NCBI RefSeq assembly: GCF_002224645.1
Contig: NZ_CP022121.1
Span: 1,742,501 to 1,806,500, forward strand
Direction of reading: 5' to 3'
Length of the DNA: 64,000 nt
Source of the DNA: Dehalobacterium formicoaceticum
Lineage (GTDB): Bacteria > Bacillota > Dehalobacteriia > Dehalobacteriales > Dehalobacteriaceae
In this document: piece by piece, positions 18,116 through 26,943 of the stretch
Layout: every line of letters begins with the position of its first letter
Position numbering within the stretch: position 1 is the stretch's first letter
The notes under the pieces: model-generated
The model's database searches: none
The model's input: the letters and a program-made list of their open reading frames with translations, nothing else
What the model was told of the DNA's origin: nothing
Program-made: the position numbers and the translations under genes

Positions 18116-18595
18116 ATGGAACTTCGTATTGCCGGTATTGTTCCGGAAAGTGTGGTGGATGGACCGGGCATCCGGTTTGTGGTTTTTGTCCAAGGTTGCC
18201 CTCATCACTGTCCCGGCTGTCATAACCCGGATACCCATGATTTTAATGGCGGGGAAGTGGCCCAGGTTTCTGATCTGGTGGCTCAAATTAAGGCATTACC
18301 TCCGGTAAGGGGGGTTACCATTAGCGGAGGGGAGCCCTTTTGTCAGGGACAGGCCTGCAGCACTCTAGCCCATGAAGTGAAAAAACTGGGCAAGGATGTA
18401 ATTGTGTATTCAGGCTACACCTACGAACAGCTCCGGGAAATGGCGGTCGGGGATCACCATATCCAGGCTCTTCTTTCCGCCACTGAAATTTTAATCGACG
18501 GCCCTTTTCTTCAGGAACAGCGTGACTTGAACTTACCCTTCAGAGGATCGGCCAATCAGCGTCTGATTAAGCCTGGTGAAGAAGGATTCTTTTAA
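18116..18595 (+). CDS. nrdG: Anaerobic ribonucleotide reductase activase
   Basis: This radical SAM enzyme installs the glycyl radical on NrdD. The 159-residue protein has VDGPGIRFVVFVQGC followed by the CxxxCxxC cluster (CPHHCPGCHNPDTHDFNGG) and ISGGEPFCQ. It is full length, 52 bases after nrdD, and completes the operon. Confidence 0.95.
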   Translation: MELRIAGIVPESVVDGPGIRFVVFVQGCPHHCPGCHNPDTHDFNGGEVAQVSDLVAQIKALPPVRGVTISGGEPFCQGQACSTLAHEVKKLGKDVIVYSGYTYEQLREMAVGDHHIQALLSATEILIDGPFLQEQRDLNLPFRGSANQRLIKPGEEGFF

Positions 18596-18655
18596 AGCCT
18601 GGCGAAGAATATTAGCAACGTTAGCAACGATTTTTTGGAGATTTGAGGTGCTGAG

Positions 18656-20410
18656 ATGTTTAAAGGCGCAAGTGACAAATTAAGTATGAAGGACATACTC
18701 CTGAAACCGGTTGCGATCATTGACCCCCAAACCTGCTCCCCTCCATGGGCCAAGGAGATGGAGGGAAATGGGATTAAAGCCTGCCTTTGGCCAAAATCAA
18801 AAACAGAATGGTATGTGGTTTTGGTCTCGGAGGTTTTAAAAAAAGCTGTAGAGGTTCCATTAGAGGATCTGGTTTTCCCGGGTATCTCCATTTCTCCTTC
18901 CACTCCGGTGCAGGAAATCTTTCAGATCCTGGCCAATGCCTCCGGACGTGGGGGCGTCGTAGTGGACCGGGATGGGATTCCTCAGGGCGTAATTGATCCT
19001 GGGATGCTGATCACTTTGTTATGGCAAAGGATGCACCATGTGGAATCCTTTATGAATACCCTGATGGATACTGTCAGCGAAGCCGTCACGGTGATTGACA
19101 ATGAAAATGTGGTGGTGGGCTGGAATAAACGGGCGGAAGAATTATACCGCATCCCTGCCGAGACGATTTTGGATCAGGATATTAAACATTTCTTTTCCAG
19201 TTTAGTGGTGACCCATGTGATCAGCGAGGATGTGATGAAGCGCAAGAGTGTGCGCAATGACTATCATCAACCTGTTCCCGGCACCCATGTTTTAATTAAT
19301 GCCTCCCCCATTCTTTATCAGGATCAGGTTTTAGGGAGTGTTTGCGCGGAGCGGGATATTACAGAGACCGTCAGCCTGCACAATGAATTATCTCAGAAAA
19401 GTTCCGAAGTGCGTCAACTCAAAAGTGAAATAACGAAAAGAAAGCCCTCCGATGATGCTTTTGGAAAAATATTCGGTCATAGTAAGAGGCTGAATGATGC
19501 GGTGCGTCTAGCCCGCCGGGTGGCCAATACCAATGCCGCCGTTTTGATTCGCGGGGAGAGCGGCACGGGCAAAGAGCTTTTCGCCGAGGCCATCCATCAG
19601 GAAAGCGCCCGTAAAGGAAAGCCTTTTGTTGTGATTAATTGCGGTGCGATTCCGGCAGCTTTGTTTGAGAGTGAGCTTTTCGGCTATCAGTCCGGCGCCT
19701 TTACCGGGGCAGACCGGAAGGGACGGCCGGGAAAATTCGAAATTTCCCATACGGGAACCATATTTTTGGATGAAATCGGTGAGATGCCCTTGGATCTGCA
19801 GGTCAAGCTCCTAAGAGTCCTGCAAAACAAACGCTTTTATAGGGTAGGTGGGGACGAGCCCATTGATGTGGACGTAAGGGTCATTGCTGCCACCCATCGG
19901 GATTTGGAGCAGATGATTGAGGAGCAGTTATTCCGGGAAGATCTATATTATCGCATTAATGTGGTTTCCCTGGAGATCCCTCCCTTGCGCCGGCGCAAAG
20001 AGGATATACCTGAGTTGATCTATCTTTTTATCAAGGAATTCTGCCTGCAGCAGAATCGGGAGATGGTGCAGATTGCCCCGGAGATAATGACAACCCTGCT
20101 CAATTACCCCTGGCCGGGGAATATTCGGGAGCTGCGCAATGTGGTGGAACGCATGGTTATTTTGGCGGAAGATAATATGATTCTCCAGGATCATCTGCCT
20201 CCGTCCATCAGTAAGAAAAAATCCTTCCAGGAAAAGGAGCCAATGCAGGATGACGTTTCTTTAACGGATATTACGGATCGTACCGAAAAGGAAATTATTT
20301 TACAGGCTTTAGAGGAGTCAGGAGGGGACAAATCCAAAGCCGCCAAGCGTTTGGGAATTCCCAGAAGCACCATGTACTATAAGATGAAAAAACTTGATAT
20401 TAAGATTTGA
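18656..20410 (+). CDS. Sigma-54-dependent activator with CBS-like and PAS domains
   Basis: This 584-residue enhancer-binding protein has an unassigned N-terminus (1-85), a CBS-like segment (about 85-130, [27 protein letters not shown]), a PAS domain (about 145-255), AAA+ with Walker A GESGTGKE and the GAFTGA loop, and a Fis-type helix-turn-helix at the end ([24 protein letters not shown]). This layout resembles PrdR-type regulators of amino-acid reductase and dehydrogenase genes. It lies directly upstream of the dehydrogenase cluster, whose leader has a -24/-12 promoter, so that cluster is the likely target. Confidence 0.88.
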   Translation: MFKGASDKLSMKDILLKPVAIIDPQTCSPPWAKEMEGNGIKACLWPKSKTEWYVVLVSEVLKKAVEVPLEDLVFPGISISPSTPVQEIFQILANASGRGGVVVDRDGIPQGVIDPGMLITLLWQRMHHVESFMNTLMDTVSEAVTVIDNENVVVGWNKRAEELYRIPAETILDQDIKHFFSSLVVTHVISEDVMKRKSVRNDYHQPVPGTHVLINASPILYQDQVLGSVCAERDITETVSLHNELSQKSSEVRQLKSEITKRKPSDDAFGKIFGHSKRLNDAVRLARRVANTNAAVLIRGESGTGKELFAEAIHQESARKGKPFVVINCGAIPAALFESELFGYQSGAFTGADRKGRPGKFEISHTGTIFLDEIGEMPLDLQVKLLRVLQNKRFYRVGGDEPIDVDVRVIAATHRDLEQMIEEQLFREDLYYRINVVSLEIPPLRRRKEDIPELIYLFIKEFCLQQNREMVQIAPEIMTTLLNYPWPGNIRELRNVVERMVILAEDNMILQDHLPPSISKKKSFQEKEPMQDDVSLTDITDRTEKEIILQALEESGGDKSKAAKRLGIPRSTMYYKMKKLDIKI

Positions 20411-20483
20411 CCACCTATTTCTGTCTAATTTTCGACAGAGGTGTCAATTAATTAAACAGTGTTTTCTGAAAAATGTAAATATT

Positions 20484-20513
20484 AAGGAGATTCCAAAAGG
20501 GAATCTCCTTTTA
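20484..20513 (+). terminator. Terminator of the sigma-54 activator gene
   Basis: AAGGAGATTCC, four A, then GGAATCTCCTT and TT form an 11-bp perfect stem. It isolates the activator gene from the downstream sigma-54 promoter. Confidence 0.8.
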
Positions 20514-20607
20514 TGTTGGATTATGTTGGAAGAGAAATTATTTATTACCGGCAGTTTTGTGCCCTTTTGGCATGCAGCCGGGATGTATGCATTATGTTTT
20601 TGTCTTT

Positions 20608-20623
20608 TGGCATAAATATTGCT
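20608..20623 (+). promoter_or_regulatory. Sigma-54 (-24/-12) promoter of dehydrogenase cluster
   Basis: TGGCAT, five bases, then TTGCT with GG-N10-GC spacing lies 175 bases before the ferredoxin-like gene. The gap 20411-20797 otherwise holds the terminator above and two short tandem repeats. Confidence 0.85.
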
Positions 20624-20670
20624 CTATTTAACATTAGAATTTTCTCAATAGAATTTTCTGATGAAAGCAC

Positions 20671-20715
20671 AACAGAAGAACAGAAGAAGATAAGAACATA
20701 AGAACATAAGAACAT
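20671..20715 (+). repeat. Two 8-base tandem repeats in leader
   Basis: AACAGAAG occurs twice (20671-20686) and AAGAACAT three times (20692-20715). Such short arrays are prone to slippage and here lie in the transcribed leader between the sigma-54 promoter and the first gene. Confidence 0.8.
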
Positions 20716-20797
20716 AAGTAAATGAAATAATTTCAGATAAGATCAGATCAGCCCATAAAGATTTAGAAGTTCACTTAAGTAAAGGGGAGTGACAGAG

Positions 20798-21103
20798 ATG
20801 CGTATTGGAGCACATCCAATTTTGGATTTTCAGCGGGGGCAGAAGGTATCTTTTTACTATGACGGACAATTGATAGAAGGCTATACGGAAGAGACTATTG
20901 CTGCCGCTTTGCATGCTGCCGGGATCCGGGTCCTGGGGCACAGTCCGGAGCTGCATCGCCCGCGGGGTCTTTTTTGTGCCATTGGCAATTGTTCTTCCTG
21001 CCTGATGGTGGTCAACGGCGAACCGAATGTCAGGGTATGCGTGGAGAAGGTGCAGCCGGGCATGCGGGTAGAAACACAGCAGGGAAAGGGGTGCCTCAGA
21101 TGA
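20798..21103 (+). CDS. 2Fe-2S ferredoxin-like small subunit of flavin dehydrogenase (HcnA/LhpF-like)
   Basis: This protein of about 100 residues has the plant-type 2Fe-2S motif (CAIGNCSSCLMVVNGEPNVRVC). It matches the small alpha/F subunits of HcnABC, LhpBEF and proline dehydrogenase complexes. I chose the ATG at 20798, nine bases from GGAG; an upstream GTG at 20789 is too close to the ribosome site. Its stop overlaps the start of the next gene (ATGA), so the two are translationally coupled. Confidence 0.82.
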   Translation: MRIGAHPILDFQRGQKVSFYYDGQLIEGYTEETIAAALHAAGIRVLGHSPELHRPRGLFCAIGNCSSCLMVVNGEPNVRVCVEKVQPGMRVETQQGKGCLR

Positions 21104-22194
21104 AAGAAATCGAAATTCTCGTGATTGGCGGGGGACCGGCCGGCCTTTGTGCCGCAGCGGCTGCGGCAGAACTGGGCGCCCATGTGCTGGTTCTGGAAAG
21201 GGATAGCAAACCGGGGGGGCAATTGGTCAAGCAAACCCATAAGTTTTTCGGTTCCAAAAAACAATACGCCGGAGACCGGGGAATTCATATCGGGGATTTT
21301 CTTTTGGAACAGGTTACTGAAAGTCCTTTGGTGGAAGTTTGGGCCGATACCGCAGCCTTAGGCATTTATGAAGACGGAGTTGTTACCGCAGAAAAGGACA
21401 ATCAGCATCTCAAAATCAAACCGGCGAGGATTATTGCGGCGACGGGAGCTTCGGAAAAGGCCTTAATGTTTCCCAATAACGATCTGCCGGGTATCTATGG
21501 AGCGGGTGCCGTGCAAACCTTAATGAATGTGGCCGGTGTGGTCCCGGGCAAGAGAGTGCTGATGGTGGGGGCCGGAAATATCGGATTGATTGTCTCCTAT
21601 CAATTATTACAGGCAGGGGTGGAGGTGGCGGCCATTATTGAAGGGGCGCCTACCATCGGGGGCTATCTCGTTCATGCCTCCAAGGTGCGCCGGGCGGGAG
21701 TGCCTATCATGACCTCATTTACCGTCAAAGAAGCCTATGGCAAGGAAACATTAGAAGGAGCCATTGTGTGTCAATTGGACGAAAAATGGCAGCCGATTCC
21801 GGGCACGGAGCAGGATATCAAGGCGGATGTCATGTGTCTCGCGGTCGGTTTAAGCCCGTTGACGGAGTTATTATGGCAGGCGGACTGTAAGATGAAATAT
21901 GTCGGGGAGCTTTCCGGTCATGTCCCGGTGCGCTCTCGATTCATGGAAACCACCCGACAAGGCTTATATGTGGCCGGAGACGTAAGCGGGGTTGAGGAAG
22001 CCAGCGCCGCCATGGTGGAAGGAAGACTGGCTGGTGTTTCCGCCGCCTTAAGCCTAGGCTATGGCAAGGACGTGGGATGTAAAATGCAGGCTGATGCCAT
22101 GGAGGAATTAAAGGAATTACGTTCCGGTCCCACGGGGGAAAAAACCATGCAGGGATTATGGAAGCTTACCGGTAAGGAGGGGGCGATATGCTGA
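21100..22194 (+). CDS. FAD/NAD(P)-binding subunit of amino-acid dehydrogenase (HcnB/LhpE-like)
   Basis: The protein has about 364 residues, with an N-terminal FAD-binding Rossmann motif (VIGGGPAGLCAAAAAAELGA), an internal second dinucleotide motif (VGAGNIGLI) and ATGASEKALMFP. The ATG at 21100 overlaps the previous stop. In related complexes this subunit carries a second flavin and passes electrons from the substrate flavin to the iron-sulfur subunits. It overlaps the following ferredoxin gene by seven bases. Confidence 0.85.
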   Translation: MKEIEILVIGGGPAGLCAAAAAAELGAHVLVLERDSKPGGQLVKQTHKFFGSKKQYAGDRGIHIGDFLLEQVTESPLVEVWADTAALGIYEDGVVTAEKDNQHLKIKPARIIAATGASEKALMFPNNDLPGIYGAGAVQTLMNVAGVVPGKRVLMVGAGNIGLIVSYQLLQAGVEVAAIIEGAPTIGGYLVHASKVRRAGVPIMTSFTVKEAYGKETLEGAIVCQLDEKWQPIPGTEQDIKADVMCLAVGLSPLTELLWQADCKMKYVGELSGHVPVRSRFMETTRQGLYVAGDVSGVEEASAAMVEGRLAGVSAALSLGYGKDVGCKMQADAMEELKELRSGPTGEKTMQGLWKLTGKEGAIC

Positions 22195-22691
22195 ATCAAA
22201 CAGGAATTCCCGGTGCCGCGGATCTAAGAAAGGTCCTGCCATCAGAGGAAAGGATGCTCCAGGGGCCGGTGGCGATTATCGAATGTTTTCAGGAAATCCC
22301 ATGTAATCCTTGTACCGAAGCATGTAAGCAGGGAGCCATCTTGCCCATGCAGGATATCAATGATCTGCCGAAAATGGCATTTGAAAAATGCAATGGCTGC
22401 GGCCTGTGCATCAGCCGCTGCCCGGGACTGGCCATTTTTATCGTGGACTTTTCCTATCGTCCCACGGAAGCCGTGGTGCGCATCCCTTATGAATTTGTTC
22501 CTCTGCCGGAGGCCGGGCAAAAGGTGATGGGATTGAATCGTGCAGGCGAAGTGCTGGGAACCTTTGAGGTAAAAAAGGTGCAATCTGGTGGTAAGAAAAA
22601 TATGACTTATACCATCTGGCTGGTGGTGCCCCGGGAGCTGGCTATGGAAGTGCGCAATATTCGTCTGGGAGGGGATAAACATGGAGCATAA
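22188..22691 (+). CDS. 4Fe-4S electron-transfer subunit
   Basis: This 167-residue protein has a Cys cluster (CNPCTEACKQG) and a classical ferredoxin motif (CNGCGLCISRCPG). It is a regular member of five-gene flavin/iron-sulfur amino-acid dehydrogenase clusters and would connect the FAD subunits to an outside acceptor. It overlaps both neighbours by a few bases, which indicates a tight operon. Confidence 0.82.
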   Translation: MLNQTGIPGAADLRKVLPSEERMLQGPVAIIECFQEIPCNPCTEACKQGAILPMQDINDLPKMAFEKCNGCGLCISRCPGLAIFIVDFSYRPTEAVVRIPYEFVPLPEAGQKVMGLNRAGEVLGTFEVKKVQSGGKKNMTYTIWLVVPRELAMEVRNIRLGGDKHGA

Positions 22692-22947
22692 GGTGCTGGT
22701 ATGCCGCTGTGAAGATATTACCCTGGAAAAAATACATTATTTGATTGATCAGGGTTACCGTACCATTGATGAAATTAAACGGGTGAGCCGTGCCGGTATG
22801 GGGCCTTGCCAGGGCCGTACTTGCCGTATGCTTATCGCCCAGGAATTGGCCAAGGCATTGGGGGTCAGCATGGAAGAGGTGATCATGCCTACCTTCCGAC
22901 CGCCGGTAAAAGCAGTTAAATTAGGCACCTTTGCAGGAGGTGAATAA
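22681..22947 (+). CDS. BFD-like 2Fe-2S subunit
   Basis: This small 88-residue protein has the BFD-type cysteine set (VCRCEDITL at the start and GMGPCQGRTC in the middle). In HcnB and LhpE-type enzymes this domain is often fused to the C-terminus of the FAD subunit; here it is a separate gene, as in archaeal proline dehydrogenase operons (pdhX). It ends one base before the oxidase subunit gene. Confidence 0.82.
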   Translation: MEHKVLVCRCEDITLEKIHYLIDQGYRTIDEIKRVSRAGMGPCQGRTCRMLIAQELAKALGVSMEEVIMPTFRPPVKAVKLGTFAGGE

Positions 22948-22948
22948 A

Positions 22949-24097
22949 ATGCAAAAAGCAGCTCAGGCAGTGATCATCGGGGGCGGGATCATCGGCTGTG
23001 CCCTGGCCTATGAACTGGCCCGGCGGGGGATGAAGGAGATCCTGGTGGTGGAGAAAAATTATCTTTGTTCCGGTGCCACGGGACGCTGCGGCGCCGGGAT
23101 CAGGCAGCAATGGGGCACTGAATTGAATGCAACTTTGTCCCGGGACAGTGTCAAAAGATTTGAGCAGATGAATGAAGAATTGGCATACGATCAGGATATT
23201 GAGTTTAAGCAAGGGGGCTACCTGATGTGTGCCTACACGGAAAGCGTGTGGACACAATTTGAAAAAAACGTGGAATTACAGCAAAGACTTGGCATTCCCG
23301 TCCAAAAGGTTACGCCGGAAGAAGCAAAGGAAATCGTGCCACATCTCAATATTGAGGGATTAATTGGTGCCACCTTCTGTGGTACGGACGGCCATGCCAA
23401 TCCCTTTCATGTGGTAGATGCCTATTATAAAGCGGCGAAGCGTCTGGGTGTGGTCTTTGAAACCTACACGGAAGTAACCGGCATTAAAGCGGCAAAAGGC
23501 CGGGTTAATGCTGTTCAAACCACTAAGGGTGACATCGTTACTCCTTTGGTGATTAATGCCACCAGCGGTGCCGCCGGTTTGATTTGTAATATGGTGGGAT
23601 TTGATTTGCCCCTCTATGCCCAGAGACACCAGGCACTGGTGACGGAACCGGTGGAACATATGCAGGACCCCATGGTCATGTCCCTCAGCCATCGTCTTTA
23701 TTGTCAGCAGGTACCCCATGGCAGTTTTGTCATGGGCGTAGGGGATCCCAACGAGCCCATCGGTCAAAATATCAACTCCAGCTGGGAATTTCTTGAGGAT
23801 ATGGCGCGCCAGGTCACCACCGTCTTACCAATTCTCAAGAATCTCCGGGTGGTGCGTCAATGGGGCGGTCTTTATGATATGAGTCCCGATGCCAATCCTA
23901 TTCTGGATCAGGTGCCTGATGCCCAGGGGATGTGGGTTTTAGCCGGTTTCAGCGGTCATGGCTTTATGGTGGCGCCCCAAACAGCAGTATTGGTGGCACA
24001 AAAAATCACAGGTGGGGAATGCTTTATGCCCATTGAAAAATTTGGCTTGGATCGCTTCCGGCGGGGAGAACTGCTTATTGAACCGGCGGTGTGCTAA
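22949..24097 (+). CDS. DAO-family FAD-dependent amino-acid dehydrogenase (HcnC/LhpB-like)
   Basis: This catalytic subunit of about 382 residues belongs to the D-amino-acid-oxidase/glycine-oxidase family. The FAD motif is VIIGGGIIGCALAYELARRG, and GAGIRQQWG and the C-terminal GLYDMSPDANPIL/FSGHGFMVAPQ blocks are present. I chose the ATG at 22949, six bases after AGGAGGTG. The substrate is probably a secondary amino acid such as proline, hydroxyproline or sarcosine. Sarcosine would fit a betaine-demethylating cell, but that is inference from the neighbourhood only. Confidence 0.85.
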   Translation: MQKAAQAVIIGGGIIGCALAYELARRGMKEILVVEKNYLCSGATGRCGAGIRQQWGTELNATLSRDSVKRFEQMNEELAYDQDIEFKQGGYLMCAYTESVWTQFEKNVELQQRLGIPVQKVTPEEAKEIVPHLNIEGLIGATFCGTDGHANPFHVVDAYYKAAKRLGVVFETYTEVTGIKAAKGRVNAVQTTKGDIVTPLVINATSGAAGLICNMVGFDLPLYAQRHQALVTEPVEHMQDPMVMSLSHRLYCQQVPHGSFVMGVGDPNEPIGQNINSSWEFLEDMARQVTTVLPILKNLRVVRQWGGLYDMSPDANPILDQVPDAQGMWVLAGFSGHGFMVAPQTAVLVAQKITGGECFMPIEKFGLDRFRRGELLIEPAVC

Positions 24098-24108
24098 GAT
24101 ACTTGAAC

Positions 24109-24149
24109 CGATCTCTTAAGAGTAAATTTCTTAAGGGATCGTTTTTTTA
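24109..24149 (+). terminator. Terminator of the dehydrogenase operon
   Basis: CGATCTCTTAAGA and TCTTAAGGGATCG form a stem with one mismatch and an eight-base loop, followed by seven T. Confidence 0.88.
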
Positions 24150-24190
24150 TGGTCGGCACCAGTGTCGGTTTTTGGACACAAACAGAGTTC

Positions 24191-24257
24191 CTGGCATCAG
24201 GTAGAGTTTTCATTCCGCCTGATGCCCCGATGCTCAGCTTTAGATGACCGGGTCCAC
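24191..24257 (+). repeat. Repeat family A, diverged partial copy
   Basis: The hairpin GGCATCAGG...CCTGATGCC is followed by CCCGATGCTCAGCTTTAGATGA and ends GGTCCAC. The last part aligns with CCCGATGTTCAGCTTTAGCTGA...GTTCAC of the full copy at 44714-44822. It lies upstream of the mtb operon, and a related hairpin lies just after it at 27595. The rest of 24258-24400 shows no gene or known riboswitch. Confidence 0.6.
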
Positions 24258-24403
24258 TACAAGAACAAAAAACTGAACATTAATGTGCGTTTTAGTCCAC
24301 AGATCAAATAAATAATTCAAAGGCAAGAAAACCCTTGGGGGCGAAACCTTAATCATTAAGAATTGGTGTTACCCCAGATTCATCACAAATTACATCAGTC
24401 TGG

Positions 24404-24437
24404 CAGTATTAAAAAGCTGACAGTATTAAAAAGGTGA
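24404..24437 (+). repeat. 17-base tandem direct repeat upstream of mtb operon
   Basis: CAGTATTAAAAAGCTGA is followed directly by CAGTATTAAAAAGGTGA (16 of 17 identical). A two-turn direct repeat about 100 bases before the first gene is typical of AraC-family binding sites, and a PocR/AraC regulator lies just beyond the operon. No sigma-54 promoter is visible here. Confidence 0.6.
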
Positions 24438-24537
24438 AATGAAAGGAGGCATAAAAAGAGAAGGCTCCATCTGATGTGGAGTAATCTGTTGATAGAGTAA
24501 TTAGTTGATCATAAAAATAAGAAGGAGGCTGGTTTGA

Positions 24538-25338
24538 TTGATCGTCATTGGTGAATTAATTAATTCAACCAGAAGAGAAATTAAAAATGCTATTGAAGAA
24601 AGGAATACAGCTTTAATTCAGGAAATTGCCAAAAAACAAGTTGAAGCAGGGGCGGATTATCTGGATGTTAATGCCGGAGCCTTTGTCGATGATGAAATAG
24701 ATCATTTGCTATGGCTGATTGATGTCGTTCAGGCTGTTACCGACGTTCCTTTGGCTATAGACAGTGCAGATCCGGAAGCAATTGAGGCAGGGCTCAAAGC
24801 TCATAAAGGTGCATCCCCGATGATTAATTCCGTTACTGCCGAAGTGGAAAAATTTGAAGCGATCTTGCCTTTGATTAAACAATATAATGCCAAAACCATT
24901 GCTTTATGTTTGAATGATGACGGCATGCCTTCTACTGCTGACGAACGCTTGGCAATCGTGAAATGGTTCTGTGACCGTTTTACCAAAGAAGGAATTCCTT
25001 TAAGTGATGTTTTCCTTGATCCTTTGGTAAAACCCGTCAGTGTCAACGGCAGCTTTGGTAATGAGGTGTTAAATACCCTAGATGCGATCAATAAACAATA
25101 TCCGGACATTCACACCACCTGTGGTTTAAGCAATGTTTCCTTCGGGTTGCCTGTAAGAAAATTACTCAACCAAGCCTTCTTTGTTATGTGCATTTCCCGG
25201 GGTATGGATTCTGTGATTATCGATCCTTTGGATCAGGGGATTATGTCTTTGATGTATGCCTCAGAAGTCCTGGTAGATAGAGATGAAAAATGTGCTAAGT
25301 ATCTGAAAGCAGTCCGTGATGGCGTTGTTTCTGCTTAA
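24538..25338 (+). CDS. Methyltetrahydrofolate:corrinoid methyltransferase (MtgA/MtvA-like)
   Basis: This single-domain pterin-binding protein of 266 residues belongs to the AcsE/MtgA/MtvA family. Motifs are GELINSTRREIKNAIEE, ADYLDVNAGAF, PLAIDSADP and FLDPLVKPVS. Such enzymes move the methyl between the corrinoid protein and tetrahydrofolate. It occupies the place taken by MtbA (coenzyme M methylating) in methanogens, so the methyl group from dimethylamine would enter folate metabolism. The TTG start has GAAGGAGG nine bases upstream. The next two genes supply the other two components of the system. Confidence 0.87.
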   Translation: MIVIGELINSTRREIKNAIEERNTALIQEIAKKQVEAGADYLDVNAGAFVDDEIDHLLWLIDVVQAVTDVPLAIDSADPEAIEAGLKAHKGASPMINSVTAEVEKFEAILPLIKQYNAKTIALCLNDDGMPSTADERLAIVKWFCDRFTKEGIPLSDVFLDPLVKPVSVNGSFGNEVLNTLDAINKQYPDIHTTCGLSNVSFGLPVRKLLNQAFFVMCISRGMDSVIIDPLDQGIMSLMYASEVLVDRDEKCAKYLKAVRDGVVSA

Positions 25339-25431
25339 TAAGAGCAAAGCAAAACTTTCCCGCGGGAGGTGATGATGGTTTTTGCGGTTGCTGTTCCTAT
25401 GAATTGAATTTTGAAAGGAGTTGGAGAGTTT

Positions 25432-26811
25432 ATGGTTTTTACCAGACTAGGTGACGGTTCGGTTATTGAAATGTCCGTTGATGAAATCAAGCAAGACATT
25501 GAAGAAGCAACAAATGATGCCGCAGAAAGAGCGGGAGTTGCTCCCCTTTCTTCAGAAGATCAGGAACGTTTATTGGAAATTGTCACGAGAAAAGGCCGTT
25601 TTGTCGGGGTGGAACCCGGTAATGAACTGGTTTTGACCTATGACGAAGGCAGTGTTAAATTGATGCGTTTGGGCATTTCCATCGGCAGAATCCAGGATTT
25701 ACAGATCTATGAAAGATGTTTCTGCGGGGATACCGCAGAGTTAGCCCACGTGGATTATAGTTATCGTCCTTTAAAATCAATCATCCATGAAGAACAAATC
25801 ACCATGGAACAGGCTCAGCTGGTTACCGTTTTGCCTTTATTCTACGGGGCCATGCCCAATATGGCTCTGTACAGCTATCCTGACGGACCGGCACCAAATC
25901 CCATCGACTTATTGCCGGCAGGGAAAATTAAAGAAGCCCAGGCTGCCTATGAACAAGCCATCGAAATGATGATTCATGACCTGGTTTTTGCCGGCAGCAA
26001 AATGTATGAAGCCGGTGCGGACGGCATTAACTTTGATACTACCGGTTCCGCCGGGGATGCTGACTTTTATGCTACCTTGAAGGCGTCGGAAGAACTTAAA
26101 AAGAAATATCCGGATATTTGTATCGAAATGGGTATGGCCGGGGAATACGTTTTGGGGATGCATGGGGAACTTTTTTATGACGGGGTCAGACTGGCCGGTT
26201 TGTATCCTCATGAGCAGGTAAAAATTGCTGAGAAGGCCGGTGTTACCATCTTTGGGCCGGTTGTGAATATTAATTCCAGTCATTCTTTCGCCTTTGATAT
26301 TACCAGAGCCGTGACCATGTACAAAGCATGTGCGGAAGCATCCAATATTCCCATTCATGGAAACATGGGTATGGGCGTAGGAGGAATTCCTATCGTTGAT
26401 GTGCCTCCTGTTGATGCATTAAGCAGGGCATCTGTTGCCATGGCTGAAATTGCCAAATTAGATGGTTTGTAGGTTGGTGTGGGCGATCCTTTCGGAATGG
26501 CAATCAGTCACGCTATGGCTTCAGGCATGGGCGGAGTTCGTACTGCCGGAGATCTGGTAGCACGCATGCAAATGGCTAAAGGAATGCGCTTAAATGATGC
26601 CAAAAAATATGTGGCAGATAAATTAAAAGTTTCTGTCCCGGATTTAGTGGACTCTGTTGTGATGGACGAGGTCAGAGAAGACCTGGATATCGGCAGAACC
26701 CACAGCATTGCCGGTGCATCAAAGGGCCTTGAAGCAAAAGCAAATATTTCTAAAATACTTGATTTGAAAATTAACTGTGTAGAAAATTATAACAAGAGAA
26801 CGTCACGTTAA
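25432..26811 (+). CDS. mtbB: Dimethylamine:corrinoid methyltransferase with in-frame TAG (pyrrolysine)
   Basis: The frame runs through a TAG at 26470-26472 (residue 347 of 459) and resumes with VGVGDPFGMAISHAMASGMGG. Archaeal MtbB has pyrrolysine at residue 356 in the context DGIOIGVGDPLGM, and here the codons read DGL-TAG-VGVGDPFGM, an almost exact match. Upstream blocks (AELAHVDYSYRPLK, LFYGAMPNMALY, VGMAGE-like MGMAGEYVLGMHGE) also match MtbB. The enzyme moves a methyl from dimethylamine to the corrinoid protein, leaving methylamine. I chose the ATG at 25432 behind GGAG. The final stop is TAA. Decoding needs PylS and tRNA-Pyl from elsewhere in the genome. Confidence 0.95.
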
Positions 26812-26943
26812 GAAAGGCGCTTAAGAGGCCGGATTTTACTAGATAGGGAAGTCAGCAGGGTCTGGCTGGCCTATCATTAAATCCCGCGCATTAAGACCTT
26901 CAAAACCAGCAGTTGTCTATTATGATGGGAGGGCGATGTATAA

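Noticed and set aside
24258-24537. Cobalamin riboswitch before the corrinoid operon
   Set aside because: No B12-box or conserved core could be found in the leader.
25432-26811. Reading the mtbB region as two short genes or a nonsense pseudogene
   Set aside because: The TAG is at the pyrrolysine context conserved in archaeal MtbB, the frame continues without change, and both halves align with the family.
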